From Spirochaetota bacterium (GTDB taxonomy: Bacteria > Spirochaetota > UBA4802 > UB4802): a stretch of 8,031 nt of DNA. Positions 1-7,377 of the stretch are shown piece by piece. Positions within the stretch are counted from its first letter, which is position 1, and each line of letters opens with the position of its first letter. The DNA lies in NCBI GenBank assembly GCA_029548025.1, contig JAKPOE010000479.1, forward strand, positions 1 to 8,031, in the 5' to 3' direction. A model generated the notes under the pieces. It ran no database searches. It was not told the origin of the DNA and saw nothing but the letters and a program-made list of their open reading frames with translations. Both the position numbers and the translations under genes were made by a program.

Positions 1-2
1 TG

Positions 3-389
3 CAAACAATATGGCGCATGTTTGGAACAGCCAATCAATTGCTGGCAATGCTGGCATTGTGTATTGGAACAACCATCATCATCAGGATGAACAAAATAAA
101 ATATATCTGGGTTACGCTCATCCCCATGCTTTTTATGTTAACTACCACCTTTACTGCAGGGATAATTCTTATTATGGAGTACATACCGCTTGCATTGTCA
201 ACACAACCGGATGCATACACCTACATGATAAACATTGTGTTGCTGGGACTTATGATACTGTTAGCGTTATTTATACTCCTTGATTCAATGTATAAGTGGT
301 ATGGTTTTATCACAGGCAAACGGTCATTACAAAACAATACCGGTGAACCGTCACAATATTCAAAAGAATTTCCCAAAATGAGCGATTAA
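3..389 (+). CDS. cstA: CstA-family carbon starvation/transport protein, C-terminal part (5' end outside window)
   Basis: This is the C-terminal end of a CstA/BtsT-type inner-membrane transporter, a family linked to peptide or pyruvate uptake during carbon limitation. The frame is open from the first bases of the window. It begins IWRMFGTANQLLA, which matches the conserved W-x-M/L-FG-x-A/S-NQ-LLA signature before the last helices of CstA. The Met in that motif is therefore internal, not the start. About 128 residues are visible. They contain three hydrophobic stretches: after the NQLLA motif, around IPMLFMLTTTFTAGIILI, and around NIVLLGLMILLALFILL. A short polar cytoplasmic tail ends at TAA (387-389). 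Full-length family members are roughly 500-700 residues, so most of the gene lies to the left. It is followed 15 nt later by the radical SAM gene in the same direction and is probably co-transcribed with it. The family call is firm; the substrate is unknown. Confidence 0.88.
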   Translation, partial: QTIWRMFGTANQLLAMLALCIGTTIIIRMNKIKYIWVTLIPMLFMLTTTFTAGIILIMEYIPLALSTQPDAYTYMINIVLLGLMILLALFILLDSMYKWYGFITGKRSLQNNTGEPSQYSKEFPKMSD

Positions 390-393
390 ACAG

Positions 394-400
394 TAAGGAG
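394..400 (+). promoter_or_regulatory. Strong ribosome binding site for the radical SAM gene
   Basis: TAAGGAG lies 4 nt before the ATG at 405, in the 15-nt gap after the cstA stop. It is a near-perfect Shine-Dalgarno match and fixes the start of the radical SAM gene. It also shows that this gene does not depend on coupling to cstA for translation. Confidence 0.85.
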
Positions 401-404
401 TTGA

Positions 405-1436
405 ATGCCAAAAACAAATGTAACAATACCATTCTTCATACCTCACCTTGGTTGCAGGCACCGCTGTGTGTTCTGCAACCAGGTGTATACCAGTAATACC
501 ACCAAACCACCCGATGATAATGATATAATAAATAAAGTTGAACTCTATTTAAAAAATATAAAATCATCGGTGCAGCATGTGGAGATTGCATTTTTTGGCG
601 GCAGCTTTACCGGGCTGGATAGTGAAATACAAAAAAAATATTTAGCGATAGCTCATGCATATTATTCTAAAAAAATGATCCATGGTATACGCCTATCTAC
701 ACGCCCCGACTATATTAACAAACCTATTCTTCAACTATTGAAAGAATATACAGTTACAACCATTGAATTGGGCGTGCAATCCTTTCATGACGATGTGTTG
801 CAAGCATCCAGCCGGGGACATACTGTTGATGATACCATGAACGCGATTGCCTGTATCAAAAACGCAGGATTTAATCTTATTATTCAGCTTATGCCCGGTT
901 TGCCATGTGACACGCCAGATAAGTCCATTGAATCGGCTCATATAGCCTGTACGCTGCAGCCCAACGGCGTAAGGATTTACCCTACCATCGTTATTAAAGA
1001 CACAGTGTTAGAAAAGCTTTTCATTGAGGGAATCTATACGCCAATGACACTGGAAGAAGCAGTAACACTTACTGCCGGGATGTATTCAATCTTCACCATG
1101 AATAACATTCCGGTCATAAGGATGGGATTACATCCCTTTGCAAATGACACCAGCAGCTTCATAGTTGCAGGACCATATCACCCATCGTTTGGCTATCTTG
1201 TTAAATCACGATACTGCCGCAATCAGCTACAAAACATGTTGCAGCAGGCTACGGATAACAATAGTACCTCAAAACGCTATATCATTGAATTGCCAGCTTT
1301 GCATTCAGCAGAATATCTGGGAGCTCATAGAGAAAACATTGCATTTTTACAAAACATGTTTTATAATAGTTATATACAATGCACCATAACAAATACCCTG
1401 GAACCAATACTATATAGCGATAGTTACTATGAATGA
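405..1436 (+). CDS. Radical SAM protein, Elp3-like group without acetyltransferase domain
   Basis: This cytoplasmic enzyme of 343 residues is predicted to bind a [4Fe-4S] cluster and cleave S-adenosylmethionine. The cluster motif is C17-x3-C21-x2-C24 in GCRHRCVFCNQ. Other radical SAM core motifs follow: GGSFTG at 65-70 (SAM contact), STRPDYI at 98-104, ELGVQS at 121-126, SRGHT at 136-140 and QLMPGLP at 161-167. Residues from about 190 (VRIYPTIVIKDTVLE, then the YTPMTLEEA segment) resemble the C-terminal radical SAM extension of Elp3-like proteins. GPYHPSFGYLV near 257 is typical of the short Elp3-like proteins found near rnc/smc in clostridia. The GNAT acetyltransferase domain of true Elp3 is absent, and the length is normal for this short group. 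Annotation pipelines often call such proteins coproporphyrinogen oxidase-like, but nothing here supports that reaction. The substrate is unknown; tRNA modification would be a guess. The last 8 nt overlap hslO. Confidence 0.9.
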   Translation: MPKTNVTIPFFIPHLGCRHRCVFCNQVYTSNTTKPPDDNDIINKVELYLKNIKSSVQHVEIAFFGGSFTGLDSEIQKKYLAIAHAYYSKKMIHGIRLSTRPDYINKPILQLLKEYTVTTIELGVQSFHDDVLQASSRGHTVDDTMNAIACIKNAGFNLIIQLMPGLPCDTPDKSIESAHIACTLQPNGVRIYPTIVIKDTVLEKLFIEGIYTPMTLEEAVTLTAGMYSIFTMNNIPVIRMGLHPFANDTSSFIVAGPYHPSFGYLVKSRYCRNQLQNMLQQATDNNSTSKRYIIELPALHSAEYLGAHRENIAFLQNMFYNSYIQCTITNTLEPILYSDSYYE

Positions 1437-2337
1437 AAGCAAAAGCATACGATACATTTGTAAAGAGCACCATCTCAGAATATATGCAACAATCTCAAAA
1501 GATTTGCTGGAACAATTAATCTCCATACATCATACAACCCTTCATGCAACCATCGCACTGGGGAGAACTTTAAATGCTGCGATCTTACTGGCTTCTTCAT
1601 CATTAAAGCCAAACTCAAATGACACATTAAGCATTAAAATTCAGTGCAGCGGGCCATTGCAAGAGATTATGGTACAGGTAGATGGGAGGGGTAATGTGCG
1701 TGGATTGGTAAGCAATCCAGATGTTGATGCCATGATGCAAACACAAACACTTGATATAGCAAAAGCATTGGGTGCAGGTATAATTACTGTAACTCGTGAT
1801 TTAGGATTAAAAGAACCATATACGGGTGTATCACCTCTTCTTTATGGTGATATTGCAAACGATATTGCCCACTACCTAACCCAATCTGAACAAATACCTT
1901 CGGCCATCATTCTTACTGTTAATTATAACAATGATGGAACGTTAGCACGCTCTGCTGGGATACTGATCCAAACATATCCCGATACACCCGAATTTGTTAT
2001 TCAGCACATAGAACAATATCTGCAAAGTGGTTTTTCATTAGACAGGGAATTGCAAACAACTACTGATTGTAAGGCAATAATTGAGAAAATCGTTAAAAGT
2101 AACATAGAACCATTAGGATGTACACCATTGCAGCTCAACTGCAGGTGTAATAAGGAAATGCTTACCCAGATACTTGTATCTATTGACAATAATGAACTTA
2201 CAGCGATGATAGAAAAAGACCATGGTGCACAAATAACATGTGCATTTTGTAAAAAACAATACGACTTTACAGAAGATGATTTAAAAAAAATCCTTTTAAC
2301 AAAAGAAAAAAAATCACCCAATACCAGCTATCAATAA
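1429..2337 (+). CDS. hslO: Hsp33 redox-regulated molecular chaperone
   Basis: Hsp33 is a cytoplasmic ATP-independent holdase. It is inactive when reduced with zinc bound, and becomes active when its cysteines oxidise under peroxide or hypochlorite combined with heat. The 302-residue product has the family layout. An N-terminal core includes LGRTLNAAILLAS, the IQCSGPLQEIMVQVDGRGNVRG stretch (71-92) and the LGLKEPYTGVSPL region (125-137). The C-terminal redox switch carries both zinc-cysteine pairs: C238-x-C240 and C271-x2-C274. All four switch cysteines are present, so the sensor should work. Additional cysteines occur at 11, 73, 204 and 231. The start ATG overlaps the radical SAM stop (ATGAATGA), has no Shine-Dalgarno sequence before it and has no other in-frame start nearby, which suggests termination-reinitiation. 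The C-terminus is a lysine-rich tail. Its stop lies 5 nt from the hslU stop on the other strand. Confidence 0.96.
   Translation: MNESKSIRYICKEHHLRIYATISKDLLEQLISIHHTTLHATIALGRTLNAAILLASSSLKPNSNDTLSIKIQCSGPLQEIMVQVDGRGNVRGLVSNPDVDAMMQTQTLDIAKALGAGIITVTRDLGLKEPYTGVSPLLYGDIANDIAHYLTQSEQIPSAIILTVNYNNDGTLARSAGILIQTYPDTPEFVIQHIEQYLQSGFSLDRELQTTTDCKAIIEKIVKSNIEPLGCTPLQLNCRCNKEMLTQILVSIDNNELTAMIEKDHGAQITCAFCKKQYDFTEDDLKKILLTKEKKSPNTSYQ
2283..2305 (-). terminator. Weak candidate intrinsic terminator for the hslU operon, inside hslO
   Basis: Read on the minus strand, a short stem CTTTT-GTT-AAAAG (2305-2293) is followed by GA and then eight T residues (2290-2283). It starts 38 nt past the hslU stop, inside the last codons of hslO. 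The stem has only five pairs, four of them A-U, so it would be weak. It is listed because nothing better lies downstream of hslU within reach. The A-rich run could equally just encode the lysines of the Hsp33 tail. Confidence 0.25.
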
Positions 2338-2342
2338 AAAAG

Positions 2343-3752
2343 TTACAGTATATATTTTGATAAATCTTTATTCTTTATAGTAGGTTCTAATTTATTCTTT
2401 ACAAAATCAGCATTGATAGTAAAGTTTTTATGTACCGTATCAAGATCAGGCGCATCAAACAAAATATCCTCAAGCAATTTTTCCATTATTGTATGCAATC
2501 GGCGTGCTCCAATATTTTCATTTTCATCATTTAATACCTGTGCTATGCGAGCAATTTCTACTATACCATCTCTGGTAAACTCAATAGCCACTCCTTCTGT
2601 TTTTAATAATTCCTTATATTGAAGCGTTAATGAGTTTTTAGGTACTGTGAGGATTTTTCTAAAATCTTCTTCGGATAAAGAAGATAATTCCACCCTGATG
2701 GGGAACCTTCCCTGAAGTTCAGGTATAAGATCAGAAGGCTTTGACACATTGAATGCACCAGCAGCAATAAATAGTATATGATTTGTTTTTATAGGACCAT
2801 ACTTGGTATTTACCGTTGTACCTTCAATAATGGGTAATAAATCACGCTGTACCCCCTGCCGTGAAACATCAGGCCCTGATTTTGATTCTGCTCCAGCAAT
2901 TTTATCAATTTCATCAATAAAAACTATACCCATATCCTCTACACGTTTAACAGCTTCAATAGTGACCTTTTCCATGTCTATAAGCTTTTCTGTTTCTTCG
3001 GTTATGAAAATCCTGAGTGCATCTTTAACAGTACTTTTTTTCCGTTTTGATTTTTTTGGCATAAGATCGCCCAGCATGGATTGTATCTGCATATCAATAT
3101 CCTCAAGTCCGGAACCACCCATAACCGACATAACCGGGATAACATTTGGCATTTCAGACTCATATTCAATTTCCATATCATCAAGATTTCCATTTTTTAA
3201 ATCTTCAAGGTATTGTTTCCTCATCTGCTCATACATGGTATCAGACTCAAAAATAGATTCGCGCTCCATATGAAATCCAGAAACCTGCCTGTCATCAAAT
3301 TCAAAACCTTTTTTAGGGATAATTATATCAACTATCTTATCATAGGCATTCTTCAACGCCTTTTCCTCAACCATTGTGCTATATTCTTTTTTTACCATAT
3401 TGACAGCAATTGCTATTAAATCTCGTATCATTGATTCAACATCACGACCTACATATCCAACCTCAGTATATTTAGTAATTTCAACTTTTATAAAAGGAGC
3501 ATTAACAAGTTTCGATAGTCGCCGGGCAATTTCGGTTTTGCCAACACCGGTAGGTCCTATCATGATGATATTTTTAGGCGATATTTCTTCCTGTAATTCG
3601 GGATCTAACTTTTTACGACGGCTTCTGTTTCTGAGAGCTATCGCCACACATTTTTTAGCATCCTTCTGCCCAATAATATATTTATCCAGTTCACTTACAA
3701 TTTGACGAGGAGTTAAATCGTTGTTTCCCATAAACTGTATTATATCACCCAT
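2343..3752 (-). CDS. hslU: HslU, AAA+ ATPase (unfoldase) subunit of the HslUV protease
   Basis: HslU (ClpY) is the hexameric ATP-driven unfoldase that feeds substrates into the HslV peptidase in the cytoplasm. The product is 469 residues, usual for the family. The N-terminus ([22 protein letters not shown]) leads to Walker A GPTGVGKT at 66-73. The substrate-gripping pore loop is GYVG at 99-102. The inserted I-domain runs from about 110 to 245 and is rich in acidic and basic residues. Walker B is IVFIDEID at 276-283. The probable arginine finger lies in GRFPIRVEL near 348-356, and sensor 2 in GARRLH at 415-420. The C-terminus, DLSKYIL, is the conserved tail that inserts between HslV subunits to activate them. 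Its ATG overlaps the hslV stop by one base (TAATG), with GAGGAGA 10 nt upstream, so the two subunits are made together. No key residue is missing. Confidence 0.98.
   Translation of the reverse strand: MGDIIQFMGNNDLTPRQIVSELDKYIIGQKDAKKCVAIALRNRSRRKKLDPELQEEISPKNIIMIGPTGVGKTEIARRLSKLVNAPFIKVEITKYTEVGYVGRDVESMIRDLIAIAVNMVKKEYSTMVEEKALKNAYDKIVDIIIPKKGFEFDDRQVSGFHMERESIFESDTMYEQMRKQYLEDLKNGNLDDMEIEYESEMPNVIPVMSVMGGSGLEDIDMQIQSMLGDLMPKKSKRKKSTVKDALRIFITEETEKLIDMEKVTIEAVKRVEDMGIVFIDEIDKIAGAESKSGPDVSRQGVQRDLLPIIEGTTVNTKYGPIKTNHILFIAAGAFNVSKPSDLIPELQGRFPIRVELSSLSEEDFRKILTVPKNSLTLQYKELLKTEGVAIEFTRDGIVEIARIAQVLNDENENIGARRLHTIMEKLLEDILFDAPDLDTVHKNFTINADFVKNKLEPTIKNKDLSKYIL
2397..2429 (+). terminator. 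Candidate intrinsic terminator for the hslO operon, inside hslU
   Basis: On the plus strand CTTTAC (2397-2402) pairs with GTAAAG (2419-2424), followed directly by TTTTT (2425-2429). Inside the 16-nt loop ATCA (2406-2409) can pair with TGAT (2414-2417), giving a longer imperfect hairpin. It lies 60 nt beyond the hslO stop, within the 3' coding part of hslU on the opposite strand. The position and T-run fit a terminator. The low GC content of the stem keeps confidence modest. Confidence 0.4.
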
Positions 3753-4297
3753 TATTGTTTTATCTCCTCAATAACAATATTGCTATTGGAATAAATGCAA
3801 ATTTCCGAGGCAATCAATAACGATTGTTTCACTATCTCAAGAGCATCTAATGATGTATTTCTGAGCAGTGCCCTGGCTGCTGCCAATGCATAATTACCAC
3901 CCGAACCAATGCCTAAAATGCCATCATCCGGCTCTATAATCTCACCATTTCCGCTTATAAGATAAAGATGCTGAGGATCGCCAACAATCAGTACAGCCTC
4001 CAGCCTGCGCAGGGCTCTGTCCAGCCGCCAGTCACGCGCCAGCTCAACAACCGAACGCGGAATATTTCCGGAATACGACTCCAGCTTTTGTTCAAAGCGT
4101 TCAAAAAGGGTTAGTGCATCAGCAACCGAACCGGCAAAACCGGTCATTACTTTATCATTATACACTTTGCGTAATTTAACCGCCTGACTTTTTATAACAG
4201 TATCACCCAATGTAACCTGGCCATCACATCCCATGGCAAGGGTATTGTCTTTCTTTATAGCAAGAACAGTGGTTCCCCGGTATGTAACATTATTCAT
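3752..4297 (-). CDS. hslV: HslV, threonine peptidase subunit of the HslUV protease
   Basis: HslV (ClpQ) is the proteasome-beta-like peptidase that forms a double hexameric ring capped by HslU. The product is 181 residues. Alignment by eye to the E. coli protein puts the catalytic threonine at T9, in the sequence [10 protein letters not shown], so an eight-residue propeptide (MNNVTYRG) must be removed to expose the N-terminal nucleophile. The supporting residues D25 (in [13 protein letters not shown]) and K41 are in the expected places. Other family landmarks are [18 protein letters not shown] (52-69), [16 protein letters not shown] (86-101), [21 protein letters not shown] (114-134) and the C-terminal [15 protein letters not shown]. 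Cys24 sits next to the catalytic Asp, where E. coli has Gly. The start has AGGAGAG 6 nt upstream and overlaps the end of xerC by 8 nt. Confidence 0.97.
   Translation of the reverse strand: MNNVTYRGTTVLAIKKDNTLAMGCDGQVTLGDTVIKSQAVKLRKVYNDKVMTGFAGSVADALTLFERFEQKLESYSGNIPRSVVELARDWRLDRALRRLEAVLIVGDPQHLYLISGNGEIIEPDDGILGIGSGGNYALAAARALLRNTSLDALEIVKQSLLIASEICIYSNSNIVIEEIKQ
3763..3769 (-). promoter_or_regulatory. Ribosome binding site for hslU
   Basis: GAGGAGA on the minus strand lies 10 nt before the hslU ATG, inside the last codons of hslV. Together with the TAATG stop-start overlap it supports the HslU start and tightly coupled synthesis of the two subunits. Confidence 0.8.
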
Positions 4298-5198
4298 TGT
4301 TGTCTCTCCTGATTGCGTGGGGATGACATTTTTGATATAATTCTTTTAATCGCTTAATGGTAGTATGAGTATATTTCTGCGTTGTTGAAATATTCTCATG
4401 TCCTAACATGTCCTGCACAGCTTTAATATCCGCACCTCTGTTAAGCAGTTCAGTGGCAAAGCTATGACGCAAAACATGAGGGCTAACCGACTTCCACAAA
4501 CCTGCCATGTTTGCCCTTTTTTCAATAATATAAAAGATACCACGCGATGTCAACCGTTTACCACTATTATTAATAAATAATGGATCGGTCATAATACCAA
4601 ATTTTTGTAAGCGACAGTTGTAATATTTATCAAACCAGTAAACTGTATCATCAGTCAAAAAAACAATTCTTTCTTTTGAACCTTTACCCAACACCTTCAA
4701 TGTTTTTTTTTCACAATCAAGGTCAACAATGTTTGCATTAGCAATCTCGGAAACACGTGCGCCAGTTGAGTAAAATACCTCAAGCAATGCCTTATCACGA
4801 AAATCAATAAAATTGTGACATTGAAATGTTGTAAGTTTTTGTATCTGATCAAAGGTTAAAAAAACGGGAAGATAGTTATTTTGTTTAGGGAAGTGAATGT
4901 CCCGTGCGGGATTAATACTTATATAATTATGAAATTCCATATACCTAAAAAAAGATTTCAATGTTGCTATTTTTCTTCCAATAGTAGACAATTCATTTCC
5001 ATTTTCAAAGCAGATATCAATAAATTGACGAATGTGCTCGGCGGTTATGCCTTTGATATCAATATCATCTGTTGATAAATAATTATGAACTGCCTCAACA
5101 AATTGTTTTAAATCTTTACTATATGATTCAACCGTTAATGGCGATGCATTTTTCTCAGAAATAAGGTAGCGTATAAATGTATCAATATAATGATCCAT
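4290..5198 (-). CDS. xerC: Tyrosine recombinase of the XerC/XerD/CodV family
   Basis: This is a site-specific recombinase expected to act with a partner Xer protein at a dif site near the chromosome terminus, turning chromosome dimers into monomers. The product is 302 residues, typical of Xer proteins. An N-terminal SAM-like core-binding domain spans about 1-100 (SPLTVESYSKDLKQF; IATLKSFFRY). The catalytic domain has all expected residues: R148 in STGARVSE, K172 in GKGSKER, H241 and R244 in HVLRHSFATELL, H267 in LGHENIS and the nucleophile Y276 in TTQKYTH. It sits between topA and hslV, as codV does in Bacillus, which supports XerC rather than a phage integrase. Its ATG starts one nt after the topA stop (TGATATG) with no clear Shine-Dalgarno sequence, so it is probably translated by coupling. 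A run of nine A residues (4711-4703) encodes E163-K-K-T166. XerD cannot be strictly excluded. Confidence 0.93.
   Translation of the reverse strand: MDHYIDTFIRYLISEKNASPLTVESYSKDLKQFVEAVHNYLSTDDIDIKGITAEHIRQFIDICFENGNELSTIGRKIATLKSFFRYMEFHNYISINPARDIHFPKQNNYLPVFLTFDQIQKLTTFQCHNFIDFRDKALLEVFYSTGARVSEIANANIVDLDCEKKTLKVLGKGSKERIVFLTDDTVYWFDKYYNCRLQKFGIMTDPLFINNSGKRLTSRGIFYIIEKRANMAGLWKSVSPHVLRHSFATELLNRGADIKAVQDMLGHENISTTQKYTHTTIKRLKELYQKCHPHAIRRDNNE
4304..4310 (-). promoter_or_regulatory. Ribosome binding site for hslV
   Basis: AGGAGAG on the minus strand lies 6 nt before the hslV ATG, inside the 3' end of xerC. It selects the ATG that leaves the eight-residue propeptide ahead of the catalytic threonine. 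No other start codon lies between it and T9. Confidence 0.8.
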
Positions 5199-5199
5199 A

Positions 5200-7302
5200 T
5201 CAACTTACATTTACTTCTGTTTCAGTTTTATCATCGTCCAGCAATGTTACCGAATAACCACACTGCTCATTTAAACATACAAGCATTTCGCCTTTTTTCT
5301 TTATCTTGCGAATAAACAATACGCTACCGCATTGTGGGCATGAACGCTCTGATACCTCTTCACGGGTTGCAAAATCACATTCAGGGTATCGGTTACACGC
5401 ATAAAATGAACCACGGCGCTTCCCCGAACGTTTTACAATATCACCGCCACACTTTGGACATTTCCCCAACGGCAATGGTTTTGCATTGGTACACTGCGGA
5501 AATCCTGAGCAGGCAAGGAAAAACCCAAATTTACCCAAACGTTTAACCATCTTTTTGCCACACTTTTCACATACTAAATCAGTTTCTTCGTCCAGGATAT
5601 TTTTCATATCCCCTATATGTTCTTCGGCGTGACTTACTGTTGCCTTAAATGGATCATAAAATTCACGTATCATGCTAACCCAATCATTATGAGCCTCTTC
5701 TATCATATCTAATTGTTCTTCCATCTTTGCGGTAAAATCAATATTGATTAACGATTCAAAATACGATACCATAATATCGTTAACCAGTCTTCCTAAAACT
5801 GTTGGTACCAGTTGTTTCCCACGTTTAACCACATAATACCGTTTAAACAGGGTATTAATAATAGGCGCATAGGTTGATGGTCTACCAATCCCTGATTCTT
5901 CTAAAAACTTTATAAGTGATGCTTCATTAAAACGTGGTGGTGGTGTTGTGAAATGTTGTTCAGGGCTAAACGATTTGGGCATTAAAACCTGTCCAACCTC
6001 TAAAGCAGGCAACAGTTTTTTCTGGGCACTTTCTTCTTTTTCAATTGCAGTAAACCCATCAAACAACACCTTACTTCCTGAAGACCTGAATTCAAAATTT
6101 ACAACATCAAATATAACACTAATCACCTGTGAAACTTCAGGGGTCATTTGTGAAGAAACAAATCGTTTCCATATAAGTGAATATAATTTATATTGATCTG
6201 GCGTTAAGTCATTTTTTATAGACTCAGGTGTTCTGAACACATTGGTTGGACGTATTGCTTCATGAGCATCCTGAGCTCCTTTTTTATTGGGATATATATT
6301 TGGGACATCAGAAATATAGTCTTTAGAATAATACTTTTGCAAATATTCACGAACAGCATTGACTGCAGTATGAGCTACTCGTGTGGAATCAGTACGCATG
6401 TAAGTAATTAAACCAACCTGCCCCTCACCGGATAATTTTACACCTTCATATAACTGCTGTGCAATCATCATGGTTTTACTTGCAGAAAATCCCAATCGGC
6501 GGGCAGCATCCTGTTGCAACTTGCTGGTAATATAAGGTGGCTGCGGTTTTCGTCTTCTTTCCTTTTGTTCAATTTTTTTAACAGTGAAAGGTTTCCTTTC
6601 AATTAAGGATAATATCCTGTCAACATCAGCTTTTGTCTTTAAATCAATCCTGTTACCATCTTCAGCTACAAGTGAAGCAATAAATTCTGATTTGTTATGC
6701 TCCATGATAGCATCTAATGTCCAGTATTCCTGTGGAATAAAATTTTCTATTTCTTTCTCACGTTCACAGATTACCCTCAATGCAACCGATTGCACACGAC
6801 CTGCCGATAATCCTTTTTTTACTTTTTTCCATAATATTGGGCTTAAATAGTAACCAACCAGTCTATCAAGAATACGCCGTGCCTGCTGTGCATTAACCAG
6901 ATCCATATTGATATCGCGTGCATTCTTCACTGCTTCTTTGATTGCTTCTTCAGTAATTTCGTTAAATTCTATTCGTTTTATATCACTGTTTTTATCTTTT
7001 AAAACATTTGATAGGTGCCATGAAATTGCCTCGCCTTCCCTGTCAGGGTCAGTTGCAAGAAGAACATTCTTAGACGCAAGGGCTTTCTTCTTAAGATCGT
7101 TTATTAGTTTAGCCTTGCCACGTATTGTTATATAATCCGGTTTAAAATCATTATCTACATCAACGGCTATACGTGATTTGGGAAGATCAATGACATGCCC
7201 CATTGATGACGCAATCATATAATCCTTGCCTAAATATTTATTTATTGTTTTGGCTTTCGTAGGCGACTCAACAATAACAAGTGTTTTCTTATGATCAGCC
7301 AT
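5200..7302 (-). CDS. topA: DNA topoisomerase I (type IA)
   Basis: This enzyme relaxes negative supercoils by cutting one strand through a 5'-phosphotyrosine link and passing the other. The product is 700 residues. The TOPRIM domain opens with VIVESPTKAKTI (catalytic E12) and includes the Mg-binding acidic motif ATDPDREGEA (D85, D87, E89 and E91 cluster). Further landmarks are NAQQARRILDRLVGYYLSP (137-155), SAGRVQSVALR (166-176), the active-site YMRTDS with nucleophile Y301, AHEAIRPT (346-353) and EESGIGRPSTYAPII (468-482). The C-terminus has three four-cysteine zinc ribbons: C578/C581/C598/C604, C615/C618/C636/C642 and C655/C658/C676/C681. They bind single-stranded DNA and, in E. coli, RNA polymerase. 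The start has AAGGA 7 nt upstream. It is first in the topA-xerC-hslV-hslU run; the 75-nt upstream gap is where its promoter would lie, though I cannot pick one confidently. Confidence 0.98.
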   Translation of the reverse strand: MADHKKTLVIVESPTKAKTINKYLGKDYMIASSMGHVIDLPKSRIAVDVDNDFKPDYITIRGKAKLINDLKKKALASKNVLLATDPDREGEAISWHLSNVLKDKNSDIKRIEFNEITEEAIKEAVKNARDINMDLVNAQQARRILDRLVGYYLSPILWKKVKKGLSAGRVQSVALRVICEREKEIENFIPQEYWTLDAIMEHNKSEFIASLVAEDGNRIDLKTKADVDRILSLIERKPFTVKKIEQKERRRKPQPPYITSKLQQDAARRLGFSASKTMMIAQQLYEGVKLSGEGQVGLITYMRTDSTRVAHTAVNAVREYLQKYYSKDYISDVPNIYPNKKGAQDAHEAIRPTNVFRTPESIKNDLTPDQYKLYSLIWKRFVSSQMTPEVSQVISVIFDVVNFEFRSSGSKVLFDGFTAIEKEESAQKKLLPALEVGQVLMPKSFSPEQHFTTPPPRFNEASLIKFLEESGIGRPSTYAPIINTLFKRYYVVKRGKQLVPTVLGRLVNDIMVSYFESLINIDFTAKMEEQLDMIEEAHNDWVSMIREFYDPFKATVSHAEEHIGDMKNILDEETDLVCEKCGKKMVKRLGKFGFFLACSGFPQCTNAKPLPLGKCPKCGGDIVKRSGKRRGSFYACNRYPECDFATREEVSERSCPQCGSVLFIRKIKKKGEMLVCLNEQCGYSVTLLDDDKTETEVNVS

Positions 7303-7309
7303 ATTGTTT

Positions 7310-7314
7310 TCCTT
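7310..7314 (-). promoter_or_regulatory. Ribosome binding site for topA
   Basis: AAGGA (within AAAAGGAAAA) on the minus strand lies 7 nt before the ATG at 7302. It supports this start, which also places the TOPRIM motif at the usual distance from the N-terminus. Confidence 0.7.
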
Positions 7315-7350
7315 TTAATACATTTAAATAAGCGATAGCTCATAGTATTG

Positions 7351-7368
7351 ATTTTACATCATGAAAAT
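7351..7368. repeat. AT-rich imperfect palindrome upstream of topA
   Basis: ATTTT-A-CAT-C-ATG-AAAAT is an inverted repeat broken by one extra A, in the 75-nt gap between the haem protein gene and topA. It has no following T-run on the minus strand, so it does not look like a terminator. It could be a protein-binding site or chance in AT-rich DNA. The rest of the gap holds no convincing -35/-10 pair. Confidence 0.25.
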
Positions 7369-7377
7369 GGCTACACA

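Noticed and set aside
18..20. ATG taken as the start of a small 123-residue membrane protein
   Set aside because: The frame continues upstream as QTIWR into the conserved CstA WRMFGTANQ motif, so this Met is internal to a truncated gene.
11..283. Open frame overlapping the start of the window, rich in His and Asn
   Set aside because: It lies in another frame of the clear CstA C-terminus, and its composition resembles no real protein.
2001..2321. Minus-strand open frame of 106 codons inside hslO
   Set aside because: It is a shadow of the Hsp33 C-terminus with no family resemblance.
2803..3273. Plus-strand open frame of 156 codons inside hslU
   Set aside because: It is antisense to the conserved AAA+ core of HslU, is serine/isoleucine-rich and has no recognisable motif or ribosome site.
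4290..5198. xerC as a phage or island integrase
   Set aside because: Length, the full Xer motif set, and its place between topA and hslV fit the chromosomal Xer recombinase. No tRNA, att site or phage gene is nearby.
7330..7343. The string AGCGATAGCTCAT also occurs in the radical SAM gene near 644
   Set aside because: Two copies of 13 nt, one in coding sequence, with no flanking similarity; most likely chance.
7303..7377. Promoter for topA
   Set aside because: TAAAAT and TACTAT resemble -10 boxes, but neither has an acceptable -35 at 16-18 nt, so I do not annotate one.
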